Source of the DNA: an uncultured Methanobrevibacter sp.
GTDB taxonomy: Archaea; Methanobacteriota; Methanobacteria; Methanobacteriales; Methanobacteriaceae
DNA length: 13,305 nt
Assembly (NCBI GenBank): GCA_905235495.1
Contig: CAJOMK010000038.1
Span: 1-13,305, forward strand
Direction: 5' to 3'
Shown here: positions 6,494 through 13,305 of the stretch, one piece after another
Layout: each line of letters begins with the position of its first letter
Numbering within the stretch: the stretch's first letter is position 1
Position numbers and translations under genes: made by a program
Notes under the pieces: model-generated
Told to the model about the DNA's origin: nothing
What the model saw: the letters and a program-made list of their open reading frames with translations, nothing else
Databases searched by the model: none

Positions 6494-7504
6494 ATGAAAA
6501 TAGGAATGTCACATGGTGCTGGTGGAGAGGTTATGGGAAATCTAATCTCACAAACCATTCTTAATAATTTATCAAAAAAATCAGTTGAAGGAGGATATGG
6601 ATTAGATGCTTTAGATGACGGAGCTACTATCCCTCTTGCCGATTATGACATCGTCGTTACAACTGATGGTCATACTGTTAATCCATTATTCTTCCCAGGT
6701 GGAGATATAGGAAGAATATCTGCAGCAGGAACAATCAACGATGTTTCTGTTATGGGTGCAAAACCTTTAGCTATTTCCAATGCTATGATTTTGCAGGAAG
6801 GTTTTCCGATTGAAGATTTGGACAAGATCATCAAATCTTTAAGTGATACCTGTGAAGAAGCGGATGTAGCTGTAATTACTGGCGATACCAAAGTTATGGA
6901 ACAAGACAAGCTTGATGGAATTGTAATCGTAACTACTGGTATTGGAATTGCTAAAAAAGGAGAAGTAATTAAGGATTCAACCTTAAGTGTTGGAGATAAG
7001 ATTATCATTACAGGAAGTGTTGGTGACCATGGAATGAGCTTAATGTCCTTTAGAGAAGGGTTCGGTTTTGAAACTGAACTTAAGTCTGATGTGGCGCCAA
7101 TGTGGGGAATTATTTCCAAAGCTCTTGAAGTAGGTGGAGTAACAGCTATGAAAGACCCAACTCGTGGTGGCCTTGCAAACTGTATAAATGAAATGGCTCG
7201 TAAATCTGGAGTTGGAGTAATGCTTCAAGATGAAGCTATTCCTGTTAAGGAAGAAGTAAGAGCAGCATCTGACATGTTAGGAATTGACCCATATGAAGTT
7301 GCTAATGAAGGTAAAGTTTTAATGGGTGTTAAGGCTGAAAAGGCTGAAGAAGTATTGGTAGCTATTAAAACAGACAAATATGGTAAGGATGCAGCTATTA
7401 TTGGTGAAGTAATCGATGATGATAAAGTGTTGATTGAAACAGGCATTGGTGGAGTAAGAATATTGGAAACTCCTATAGCTGATCCTGTTCCAAGAGTATG
7501 TTAG
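6494..7504 (+). CDS. hypE: Hydrogenase maturation protein HypE
   Basis: HypE makes the cyanide ligands of the [NiFe] centre: its C-terminal cysteine accepts a carbamoyl group from HypF and is dehydrated with ATP to a thiocyanate, passed on to the HypC-HypD iron complex in the cytoplasm. The protein is 336 residues and ends PRVC, placing the essential cysteine at position 336, the same end as in E. coli HypE. ATP-binding features of the PurM/AIR synthase fold are visible: HGAGG (7-11), DDGA (41-44), TTDGH (56-60), FFPGGDIGR (66-74), NDV (82-84), VITGDTKV, and KDPTRGGLA in the C-terminal half. Methanobacteriales depend on several [NiFe] hydrogenases for growth on hydrogen. No other hyp gene is in the window. 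The gene has its own promoter and is followed after 49 bases by an RDD membrane protein. Confidence 0.96.
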   Translation: MKIGMSHGAGGEVMGNLISQTILNNLSKKSVEGGYGLDALDDGATIPLADYDIVVTTDGHTVNPLFFPGGDIGRISAAGTINDVSVMGAKPLAISNAMILQEGFPIEDLDKIIKSLSDTCEEADVAVITGDTKVMEQDKLDGIVIVTTGIGIAKKGEVIKDSTLSVGDKIIITGSVGDHGMSLMSFREGFGFETELKSDVAPMWGIISKALEVGGVTAMKDPTRGGLANCINEMARKSGVGVMLQDEAIPVKEEVRAASDMLGIDPYEVANEGKVLMGVKAEKAEEVLVAIKTDKYGKDAAIIGEVIDDDKVLIETGIGGVRILETPIADPVPRVC

Positions 7505-7553
7505 AATTAAATGTTATAATTATTTAAATAATAAATGAATAGATGGTGATTTG

Positions 7554-7997
7554 ATGGGCTTATTCGGTAAAAGAGCTGTAGCATATATACTTGATTTCTT
7601 TGTAGTTTCAGCATTTATGTGGATATTTTCATATTTAGCATATTTCTTTATAAACTACTTCGATATGTTCCAAATTTATCATTATTTTGTATTCATTCTT
7701 CCAATTTTAATTTTGGCTTATTTCACAATTTTAGAGAAGAATTTAGGTGCAACTGTTGGTAAAAGGTTAATGTTTTTAGAAGTTAAGTCAACAGTGCCAA
7801 GAAGAGGAAGACTTGGAAGAGACTTTTCCATCACCTATAGTCAGGCATTGATTAGATCTCTTTCGAAGATTTACTGGTTCCCAATTATTTTTGATGTAAT
7901 TCTTGGAAAAATTACTGGTAAAACAAGACTCTTAGATGGCATTACTAGAACTACTGTTGTTGAAGAGAATACTGATGTATTCTTCAACAGAAGATAA
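7554..7997 (+). CDS. RDD-family integral membrane protein
   Basis: A 147-residue membrane protein of the RDD family, named for conserved Arg-Asp-Asp residues. R7 and D14 appear in GKRAVAYILDFF at the start of the first membrane helix (about 10-33). A second helix spans about 42-60, then the family loop GATVGKRLMFLEV (65-77), a polar section, and a third hydrophobic stretch near 106-118 with D114. The end RLLDGITRTTVV (125-136) matches the usual RxxxD...T pattern. Function unknown; some RDD proteins have been linked to ion transport. I chose ATG 7554 over TTG 7551 because GGTG at 7545-7548 then has the five-base spacing seen elsewhere. It lies 49 bases after hypE with no terminator or clear TATA box between them, so co-transcription with hypE is likely. 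Confidence 0.82.
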   Translation: MGLFGKRAVAYILDFFVVSAFMWIFSYLAYFFINYFDMFQIYHYFVFILPILILAYFTILEKNLGATVGKRLMFLEVKSTVPRRGRLGRDFSITYSQALIRSLSKIYWFPIIFDVILGKITGKTRLLDGITRTTVVEENTDVFFNRR

Positions 7998-8084
7998 TTC
8001 TTAATTATCTTTTTTTATTTTTTAAATTTCTTTTTTTTAATTAATTTTAATTTTAAACTTTTTTAATTTATTAAGGGGCTTTTT
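7998..8084 (+). terminator. T-rich end of hypE-RDD unit and cas4-like leader
   Basis: T7 at about 8010-8016 and further T6-T8 runs to 8040 are typical archaeal stop signals for the preceding unit. AAGGGG at 8073-8078 is the SD of the following gene, six bases before the ATG at 8085. Confidence 0.45.
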
Positions 8085-8777
8085 ATGGCAAATAAACTTA
8101 TTGTTAATGAATATAATATTTTAGATTTTGAACCTCATGAAAACTATAAATTGGTTCGTATTATTGATGAAAAAGCTAATTTTCCAATTAGTTGGTTAAA
8201 TACACAAGGATACTGTGAATACAGTTTGTATCTTGAATATTATCAAGGTGTTAGGGCCGGGCCAACTAAAGAGATGACTTTAGGCACTGAAGAGCATGCT
8301 CACCTAGAGACAAAATTCAAGGAAACAGCTCAGGAATCCAGTTTCGATGATGCTTTTGAATTATCTAAGGAAGAGGAAATAGTATCCCGTGAAATGTTTG
8401 TAATTGATGCTAAAGATGGAATTCGTGGATTTATTGACGAAATACGAATGACTCCTGATAGGATAATTATTATTGATGATAAGCCTGGAACTACAGCTTT
8501 TCCTTCAACCATTAATCAGGTTCGTGCATACTGTTTGGCATTTAAAAATATGATGGGTGACGATAATCGTCAAATCATAGGTGCATTAAGACAAAGAGGA
8601 ACAGACAATATATTTTGGCATGAAGAGTTCAATGAGAAAAATGAGGAAAATATAAGATATACAATCAATTTCTTACATAGATTAATTGATGATAAAAGGG
8701 ATCCTATACCTACTAAAAATCCTAATAAATGCAGAAAATGCCGATTCCAAAGTTATTGTGAAGAAAAAGCTATTTAA
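8085..8777 (+). CDS. Cas4-like PD-(D/E)XK nuclease with predicted Fe-S cluster
   Basis: A 230-residue RecB-like nuclease of the Cas4/DUF83 type. The active-site set is visible: H71 in GTEEHAHLE, D118 in GFIDEI, the D-x-K core IIDDKPG (D131, K133), and the QVRAYCLAF helix with Q145 and Y149. Four cysteines are placed as in Cas4 for an iron-sulfur cluster: C44 in GYCEYSLYL and C216, C219, C225 in CRKCRFQSYC. Cas4 proteins have metal-dependent 5'-to-3' exonuclease or endonuclease activity on single-stranded DNA. No cas1, cas2 or CRISPR repeats are in the window, so this is a stand-alone copy and probably serves DNA repair or processing; that is inference. The start follows AAGGGG at 8073-8078. 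The gene is convergent with the regulator at 8995-9822. Nuclease class fairly sure, biological role unknown. Confidence 0.85.
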   Translation: MANKLIVNEYNILDFEPHENYKLVRIIDEKANFPISWLNTQGYCEYSLYLEYYQGVRAGPTKEMTLGTEEHAHLETKFKETAQESSFDDAFELSKEEEIVSREMFVIDAKDGIRGFIDEIRMTPDRIIIIDDKPGTTAFPSTINQVRAYCLAFKNMMGDDNRQIIGALRQRGTDNIFWHEEFNEKNEENIRYTINFLHRLIDDKRDPIPTKNPNKCRKCRFQSYCEEKAI

Positions 8778-8954
8778 TTTCTAAATAGTTTTTACTTTTT
8801 TTTAATTAGTTTGTTAATTTGATTTCAACTTTTTTTTTAAATAGCTATTTTCAAATGATTTAAACTTTATTTTTAAAGATAGTAATTTTTTATTATATTA
8901 AATTAGTATTCTTTTATAAAAATAGTAATTTTTTTATAAATAATTTAAAAATAG

Positions 8955-8970
8955 TAAAAAAAAAAGAAAA
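8955..8970 (-). terminator. Poly-T terminator of the 275-residue regulator gene
   Basis: On the minus strand this reads TTTTC followed by T10, about 25-40 bases beyond the stop codon of the regulator. The convergent gap around it also holds three ATAGTAATTTTTT-like repeats (8879-8893, 8921-8937 and a partial at 8951). Confidence 0.5.
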
Positions 8971-8994
8971 GAATTTACAAATAATGATATATTT

Positions 8995-9822
8995 TTAAAT
9001 TTCCATAATTGTTTTTTTAGCATCTATAACTTGATATTGTATATTGGTCTCACTCAAGTCTTTGCTGATGTTTTTGCTCATGTCTCCAATTGAAAGAATC
9101 AAGACGTTAAGTCCTTTTCTAACTGCAGATTGAGCTGCTTCGCTTACTCCATATTCAATATCTACTGGAATACCCAAAGCATTAGCCACTACATGTGAAG
9201 TGGTACCGATAGCTGCTACCTTATCGATGGAACTTAATCCATAATTTTCGTATTTGCTTTCATAGATTTCTTTTACCAAGTCCATGTCTACCGCTCTTGA
9301 TCCTCCTTGTTTGATTGGAGGTAAAGTAATGATTAATATTTTACTTTCTTTTATTTCGATAGTTCCTTTAAGGTTTGTTAAAGCAACATCAAATCCTTTT
9401 TTGGTATCCAATATTACATCAGCATATGCATCGGTTTGAGCATTGATTGAAGCATATAATCTGCCGTCTTCCATATATAATCCTACTTCATCCCCTTCTT
9501 TCAAGTCTTCTTTTGCAATTGCAGGCCAAGTGGATTTATAATAGGTCATGGTTTCAAGAACACTGTCAGAATACTTTCTTAAGGTAACTGCATCTTTTTT
9601 GACTTTATTGATTCCTTTTTGAGTAATTTTATATGGTGCTCTACCCTCTTTGGAAGTGATGTATCCAAGTTCAGTCAAGGTTTTGATATTTTCAGAAACT
9701 GCTTGAATGGTTATTCCTAAACGTTCAGCTAAATCCTTTTGCTTAAGGTTTGGTTCTTGCTTAGAGATTTCTCCTAAAATTTGAAAGTGAGTTAATGCTC
9801 CTCTTTTTTGTAATATCTCCAT
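8995..9822 (-). CDS. Winged-helix transcription factor with large unrecognised C-terminal domain
   Basis: A 275-residue cytoplasmic protein. Residues about 8-75 form a MarR-like winged helix: KQKDLAERLGITIQAVSENI is the helix-turn-helix, followed by LTELGYITSKEGRAPYKIT as the wing. A linker (KDAVTLRKYSDSVLETMTYYKST) leads to a beta-rich section (KEGDEVGLYMEDGRLYASI), then a Rossmann-like alpha/beta section with AAIGTTSHVVANALGIP, AAQSAVRKGLNVLILSIGDMS and YQVIDAKKTIMEI. The latter half looks like a ligand-binding sensor, but I do not recognise the family beyond methanogen regulators of unknown role. An upstream GTG (9831) could give three more residues, but that GTG lies in GTGAT, a perfect match to the 16S 3' end and thus the SD for ATG 9822. 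It sits downstream of the RecJ-like gene but has its own promoter. Confidence 0.8.
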   Translation of the reverse strand: MEILQKRGALTHFQILGEISKQEPNLKQKDLAERLGITIQAVSENIKTLTELGYITSKEGRAPYKITQKGINKVKKDAVTLRKYSDSVLETMTYYKSTWPAIAKEDLKEGDEVGLYMEDGRLYASINAQTDAYADVILDTKKGFDVALTNLKGTIEIKESKILIITLPPIKQGGSRAVDMDLVKEIYESKYENYGLSSIDKVAAIGTTSHVVANALGIPVDIEYGVSEAAQSAVRKGLNVLILSIGDMSKNISKDLSETNIQYQVIDAKKTIMEI

Positions 9823-9870
9823 AATAATCACTTTTTGCTTTTATTTGTAAAAGATAATTTGTAGTTAATT

Positions 9871-9898
9871 TATTATATGTATTTTATGTTATATAAAG
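9871..9898 (-). promoter_or_regulatory. Promoter region of the 275-residue regulator
   Basis: On the minus strand CTTTATATAA (9898-9889) is a good TATA box giving a leader of about 45 bases. A second candidate, ACATATAATA (9880-9871), would give about 28 bases. The rest of the gap up to 10090 is featureless A/T-rich DNA. Confidence 0.45.
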
Positions 9899-10089
9899 TT
9901 TATTTTAGTTTTTTTTAAAGTTCATTTGATAGGTGGCAAAGTTTTTAAAATGAGATTTTTATTCATTACATGTGGTTAATAAGTATTATTGTAAATTTTA
10001 TAAAAAATAGTATATGTGTTTTATTGTTTTATTTTATTAAAAAGAGTTTGAAGTGTATGTAAAATGGTTTTTATAAAAAATAGGCAATG

Positions 10090-10126
10090 AAAAATAAAAA
10101 AGCTATTGAACTAATTGTCAATAGCT
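10090..10126 (-). terminator. Hairpin plus U-tract terminator overlapping the recJ-like stop
   Basis: AGCTATTGA at 10101-10109 and TCAATAGCT at 10118-10126 form a perfect nine-base stem with an eight-base loop. On the minus strand the stem is followed at once by TTTTTATTTTT (10100-10090). The upstream arm lies in the last codons of the RecJ-like gene, and the TAG stop (10113-10111) is in the loop. This has the form of a bacterial intrinsic terminator. Confidence 0.6.
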
Positions 10127-11595
10127 AATTTTCTGTCTAATTTGTCATTCATTAGATTTAAGAATTCATCTCTTTTTTCTTTAGGTATGTAGGCTCCACA
10201 AGCCACATCGTGACCTCCGCCGTTTCCACCTAAACTTTGAGCCACTTCCCTTATTATTGATCCGAAATGCACTCCATCGTAAGCTAAAAGCTTAGAGCAA
10301 CGGAGTGAAATCTTCAAGTCATCATTTTCATCACTTACTTGTGTAAATGCAATTATAGGTTTTCTCCAATCACCTTGAGAAAGAGCCATTCCTGCAATTG
10401 TACCTACAACATTGCTTCTGATTCCTTCACCATCAAAGTATTGGATATTATCCATTTGCACAATGGAACTTCCTGCCTTTTCTATATTAACTCTCAAATA
10501 ATATCTGTGTGCTCTTGAGATTTCATCAAGCTCATCAAGGACAAGTGCCCTATCGCTTTCAATGTCTATAGAAACATTATCGTCATTTAAGATTTCATTT
10601 CTAATTATGGACAATTCCAATAGCTTCAATGCAACTTCTGTCCTGTCATTTCTTACACAAGCATTCATTGCTGTTGAAAATTCAGAGGCATCCCTTAGGA
10701 ATGTGTATTTCTCTTCATTTACAAATTCATAGTTTTCTCCCATAACCAATTTTGGAGCATGAATTGCATAATTGCTTGGAATCACTTTTGTAATCATGCT
10801 GATTAATTCCTTAATCAATTTGAATTTGTCCTTTTGATTCAAGTCACAGGCTCTGATTGAAGTGTCATTTGCTGGATTTCTGGTATTTATGTCAAGTCTT
10901 TTAAGCAAGTCCAATGCTCTGTTCTGGTCATTGGTAATGTCCAATTTAACATCACTGAAGTATGACAATGCAACAAATAGAGGTCTTGTCTGTCTGCCGT
11001 ATAGTGACAAGTCATTTTCAATTACATTAACCAATCCTTCCTCTTTTGCATCCTGGAGGATGGTTCTGTTCAGCCCTTCTAATTTTCCGGTCTTACCGTT
11101 TTGGATATCTCCAATTGCTGCCAATATTCCAATCCAGCTTAAATCGGTAAAACCAAACTCCTTGGCGAGAAGGTAGCATAATCCTCCACCGCAAATTTCC
11201 TGTGAACCGTCTATTCCATAAAAAATAGGGTTTATTTCCAAATATTCATAGTCCACTGAATCACAGTAGTCAATATCTCTAAGTGGGGGGTGATGATCAA
11301 GGATAAGTATTTTGGAGTCTTTGTTTGCATTCTTATCAACCGGCTGTCCAGATCCTAAATCGGAAAATATTGTTAATTCATGGTCTATTGGAACATCTTC
11401 CAATACATCAAGGTTAACGATTTCAATATCAAAGTCTGTTTTGCCTATCTTTTTTAGGATGCTTGTCAAAATGGCTCCTGATGATATTCCGTCACAGTCA
11501 GTATGGCTATAGATTTTAATGTTATCGGAGTTTTCTATAAGCTCCTTAGCCTGTTCGTATCTTTCTTTCATTTCTGGTGGTATCTGCTTTGTCAT
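10111..11595 (-). CDS. DHH-family nuclease, RecJ-like (archaeal)
   Basis: A 494-residue DHH phosphoesterase most like archaeal RecJ-type single-strand DNA exonucleases (the family that includes the GINS-associated nuclease). Catalytic metal-binding motifs are in order: YSHTDCDGISSG (H31, D33, D35), FSDLGSG (D79), the signature LDHHPP (D100, H101, H102), and AAIGDIQNG (D163). The C-terminal DHHA1 substrate-binding domain carries SLGGNGGGHDVACGAYIP (about 454-470). The first residues (PPEMKERYEQAKELI) form a helix. No membrane segment or signal peptide. Likely roles are strand degradation in repair or association with the replication fork; RNA or nucleotide substrates cannot be excluded, as DHH proteins vary. 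The start is ATG 11595, with GGCG five bases before it. TATA candidate at 11641-11650. It lies 105 bases downstream of srp19 in the same direction. Confidence 0.87.
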   Translation of the reverse strand: MTKQIPPEMKERYEQAKELIENSDNIKIYSHTDCDGISSGAILTSILKKIGKTDFDIEIVNLDVLEDVPIDHELTIFSDLGSGQPVDKNANKDSKILILDHHPPLRDIDYCDSVDYEYLEINPIFYGIDGSQEICGGGLCYLLAKEFGFTDLSWIGILAAIGDIQNGKTGKLEGLNRTILQDAKEEGLVNVIENDLSLYGRQTRPLFVALSYFSDVKLDITNDQNRALDLLKRLDINTRNPANDTSIRACDLNQKDKFKLIKELISMITKVIPSNYAIHAPKLVMGENYEFVNEEKYTFLRDASEFSTAMNACVRNDRTEVALKLLELSIIRNEILNDDNVSIDIESDRALVLDELDEISRAHRYYLRVNIEKAGSSIVQMDNIQYFDGEGIRSNVVGTIAGMALSQGDWRKPIIAFTQVSDENDDLKISLRCSKLLAYDGVHFGSIIREVAQSLGGNGGGHDVACGAYIPKEKRDEFLNLMNDKLDRKLAIDN

Positions 11596-11640
11596 TTTAA
11601 CGCCTTTTTATTTAATGATTTTTTAACATATGGTTTTTGA

Positions 11641-11650
11641 TTAAAATATT
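11641..11650 (-). promoter_or_regulatory. TATA box of the recJ-like gene
   Basis: On the minus strand this reads AATATTTTAA, about 50 bases before the ATG, predicting a leader of roughly 25 bases. It suggests the gene can be transcribed apart from srp19. Confidence 0.4.
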
Positions 11651-11700
11651 AATTATTTTTTAATGTTTTTTTTTTTTAAAATAGGCTGATTATAAATTAA

Positions 11701-12030
11701 TTATCTTCTTTTTCCTTTTTTGCCTTTTTTATTAGAAGACCTATTTTCTTTTTTCATTTCTCTCATTTCTTTTATTGTATTTGATAAATTTATGAGAATT
11801 TCCTTTTTGCTTTCATCACTGGTAATTATAACTCTTCCTGATTTATTATACCATTCTCCAGGATAAGCCTTATCCTCTTCAGCTTCATATTTGTATCTTA
11901 ATTTTTGGGTAGCCTTTATAATTTCCTTTATTCTTGGTTCAGGAACGGCATATTCTTTAGATATTTTTCTGCCTTCATTCAATGATTTTTCTCTATCTAA
12001 ATAAATTGGCCAAATCATTACTTCCTTCAT
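11701..12030 (-). CDS. srp19: Signal recognition particle protein SRP19
   Basis: SRP19 binds the tips of helices 6 and 8 of 7S SRP RNA and helps load SRP54, so that membrane and secreted proteins are targeted during translation. The 109-residue protein opens with the family signature MIWPIYLDREKSLNEGRKI (residues 5-23), continues with YAVPEPRIKEIIKATQKL and the AYPGEWYNKSGRVII segment (about 55-70), and ends in a very basic tail (NKKGKKGKRR) that could contact RNA. Length is slightly above a minimal archaeal SRP19 because of this tail. GAGGT at 12036-12040 supports the ATG at 12030; an inner ATG at residue 5 also fits the family start but is less well placed. No SRP RNA gene is seen in the window. 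Confidence 0.92.
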   Translation of the reverse strand: MKEVMIWPIYLDREKSLNEGRKISKEYAVPEPRIKEIIKATQKLRYKYEAEEDKAYPGEWYNKSGRVIITSDESKKEILINLSNTIKEMREMKKENRSSNKKGKKGKRR

Positions 12031-12074
12031 ATTTTACCTCACTTCCTTTTTACTATAATTAATTATGTTAGCAT

Positions 12075-12084
12075 AATATTTAAA
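12075..12084 (-). promoter_or_regulatory. TATA box of srp19
   Basis: On the minus strand this reads TTTAAATATT, about 45 bases before the ATG, predicting a short leader that contains the GAGGT SD at 12036-12040. It lies between the glycosyltransferase stop (12161) and srp19. Confidence 0.4.
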
Positions 12085-12160
12085 AATTGTTTATTTTCAA
12101 AATTGTGAATTTTCACTTTAGTGCATATGTTTTGGATTTTATCATTTTCATTCAATTTAT

Positions 12161-13279
12161 TTATGATTTTATCCTTAACATAGTTTTAATGAGTTTTAGA
12201 ATAAACTTATATTTCAATCCATTCTTATTTCCTTTTTCCATCAATTCAATCTCATTAAGAAATATTCTGTTTTCTTCTTTAGAATTGTCTCTGCTTAACC
12301 ATAAGCTGATCCAATTCAATAGATATGGATTTAAAAACAGGTCTTTATTTTGAACATTATATTTATCACAAAGCTCACTGGACAATCTGTATGCCCTTAG
12401 AGAATCATCAACCAATCTAAAAGTGATATTCTTTGTAACGGATTTCTCTTCAACATCCAATCTCATGAAATAATTATATACAATCTTATCGTTTAGGAAC
12501 AATATTCCATTTTTGCTTTTAAAGTATGCTTCCAGGAGGAAGTTCAAATCTTCTGCAGAAATGCATTCAGGAAACTTGATGTTGTTGTCTTTTATCAGTT
12601 CGGTTCTATAAATCTTGGTCCAGAATGATGGCAAAATCTTTAGGATAGCTATTTCATCATCATTTTCCTTTTTAATGTCCTTGATGAATATTTCCTTATT
12701 GTTTCTATTATCAATTGCCTTTCCATAAAAGAAATTGCTGATTATGTTTTTCCACAGGAATCCAACAAATCCCTTGAAATTGGATCCATTCACCAAATCA
12801 TCAAGATAATCATTGTATGAGCTTTCCAAACTCTCAAGATATGGTGTGTAGGATTTTCTAGTGATGTTTTCCTCAGGACAATGTCTCAAGTATCTTCCGA
12901 AGGCTATATCGCAGTCATATTCATTGATTTTATTGTATAATGTTTCACATGCATCTAAAGGATAGCTGTCATCTGAATCAATGAACATAAGATATTCGCC
13001 ATTCACATGATTCAATGCAATATTGCGAGGACCATATGCTCCACCCATATTCTCAATCAGATGGATTGATTTGATGGTCTCCTTATTTGTCTGATTATTG
13101 ATTCTTTCCTTGTAATCTTCAATAATCTGCTTTGTATTATCAGTGGAACAGTCATTGGCTATGATTATTTCCAGATTTTCAATGCCAATGCTTTGATTGA
13201 TTACATAATCCAAAGTGGTAGGAAGATATTTCTCTCCATTGTAAACAGGTATGATTATGCTTATCTTGAATTGGCTGAT
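12161..13279 (-). CDS. Family 2 glycosyltransferase with non-canonical start codon
   Basis: A GT-A fold glycosyltransferase of about 372 residues that would add a sugar to a cell-surface glycan or lipid; donor and acceptor are unknown. Numbering from 13279: KISIIIPVYNGEKYLPTT (about 5-22) is the N-terminal strand and loop that bind the nucleotide sugar, EIIIANDCSTDNT (about 37-49) follows, and the metal-binding DXD is IDSDD (D101, D103). The C-terminal half (to RIKS) has no strong hydrophobic segment, so the enzyme is probably cytoplasmic or peripheral. The frame is open up to TAA 13303-13301 but contains no ATG, GTG or TTG before TTG 13213, which would remove the essential first strand. GGGAGG at 13292-13287 is a strong SD, and exactly seven bases later stands ATC (13279-13277), where ATG is expected. 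I take that as the start or mutated start. Confidence 0.8.
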   Translation of the reverse strand: MSQFKISIIIPVYNGEKYLPTTLDYVINQSIGIENLEIIIANDCSTDNTKQIIEDYKERINNQTNKETIKSIHLIENMGGAYGPRNIALNHVNGEYLMFIDSDDSYPLDACETLYNKINEYDCDIAFGRYLRHCPEENITRKSYTPYLESLESSYNDYLDDLVNGSNFKGFVGFLWKNIISNFFYGKAIDNRNNKEIFIKDIKKENDDEIAILKILPSFWTKIYRTELIKDNNIKFPECISAEDLNFLLEAYFKSKNGILFLNDKIVYNYFMRLDVEEKSVTKNITFRLVDDSLRAYRLSSELCDKYNVQNKDLFLNPYLLNWISLWLSRDNSKEENRIFLNEIELMEKGNKNGLKYKFILKLIKTMLRIKS

Positions 13280-13305
13280 AGAAATTCCTCCCTTAAATAT
13301 TTAGT

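Noticed and set aside
6670..7446. Several minus-strand open frames inside hypE
   Set aside because: All are shadows of hypE; none has a start signal or recognisable domain.
8085..8994. CRISPR array or cas operon next to the Cas4-like gene
   Set aside because: No repeats with regular spacers and no cas1, cas2 or effector genes are present; the short A/T repeats at 8879-8960 are simple sequence.
10862..11512. Plus-strand open frames opposite the RecJ-like gene
   Set aside because: The opposite strand carries all DHH motifs in order; these frames have no motif and no SD.
12087..12353. Plus-strand frame rich in Phe and Ile opposite the glycosyltransferase end
   Set aside because: Hydrophobicity comes from A/T-rich antisense codons; it has no SD and mostly overlaps the conserved minus-strand gene.
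13261..13305. End of an upstream minus-strand gene (TKYLREEFLSANSR)
   Set aside because: Only 14 codons are visible at the window edge, so it cannot be told from chance; mentioned only as an alternative for the glycosyltransferase start.

Overview
The window looks like a piece of chromosome from a methanogenic archaeon of the order Methanobacteriales, most likely Methanobrevibacter or a close relative. The DNA is very AT-rich and the gaps between genes are long A/T tracts. Several genes are archaeal types: a 515-residue archaeal/eukaryotic-type PheS, ribosomal protein S8e and SRP19. The gene at 3110-3790 encodes only the C-terminal piece of a family B DNA polymerase. That split (PolB1 plus PolB2) is a known hallmark of Methanothermobacter and relatives. 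Many starts share one translation signal, GGTG followed by exactly five bases and then ATG, which matches the archaeal 16S 3' end and settles several starts.

Layout, plus strand: pheS (26-1573) and, ten bases after it, an exonuclease III-family AP endonuclease (1584-2360). A small winged-helix regulator runs on the minus strand (2470-2736). Then come polB2 (3110-3790), a HAD-family phosphatase (3928-4551, C-terminus shifted out of frame), a double zinc ribbon plus TM2 membrane protein broken by a frameshift (4766-5351), rps8e (5690-6067), hypE (6494-7504), an RDD membrane protein (7554-7997) and a stand-alone Cas4-like nuclease (8085-8777).

Layout, minus strand, 8995 to the end: in transcription order a family 2 glycosyltransferase (12161-13279, start codon not canonical), srp19 (11701-12030), a DHH-family RecJ-like nuclease (10111-11595) and a transcription factor with an unrecognised C-terminal domain (8995-9822).

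Functionally this is mostly housekeeping: translation (PheS, S8e), protein targeting (SRP19), hydrogenase maturation (HypE), and an enrichment in DNA replication and repair (ExoIII-like endonuclease, polymerase fragment, Cas4-like and RecJ-like nucleases). I see no transposase, integrase, CRISPR array, phage gene, rRNA or tRNA.

I do not see a convincing undescribed multi-gene system. The points most worth checking are two apparent one-base insertions in homopolymers in adjacent genes (4541-4544 and 5111-5116), a glycosyltransferase that lacks ATG, GTG or TTG where its Shine-Dalgarno sequence predicts a start, a hairpin-plus-U-tract terminator written into the last codons of the RecJ-like gene, a 28-base direct repeat upstream of hypE, and a cluster of palindromes upstream of rps8e.
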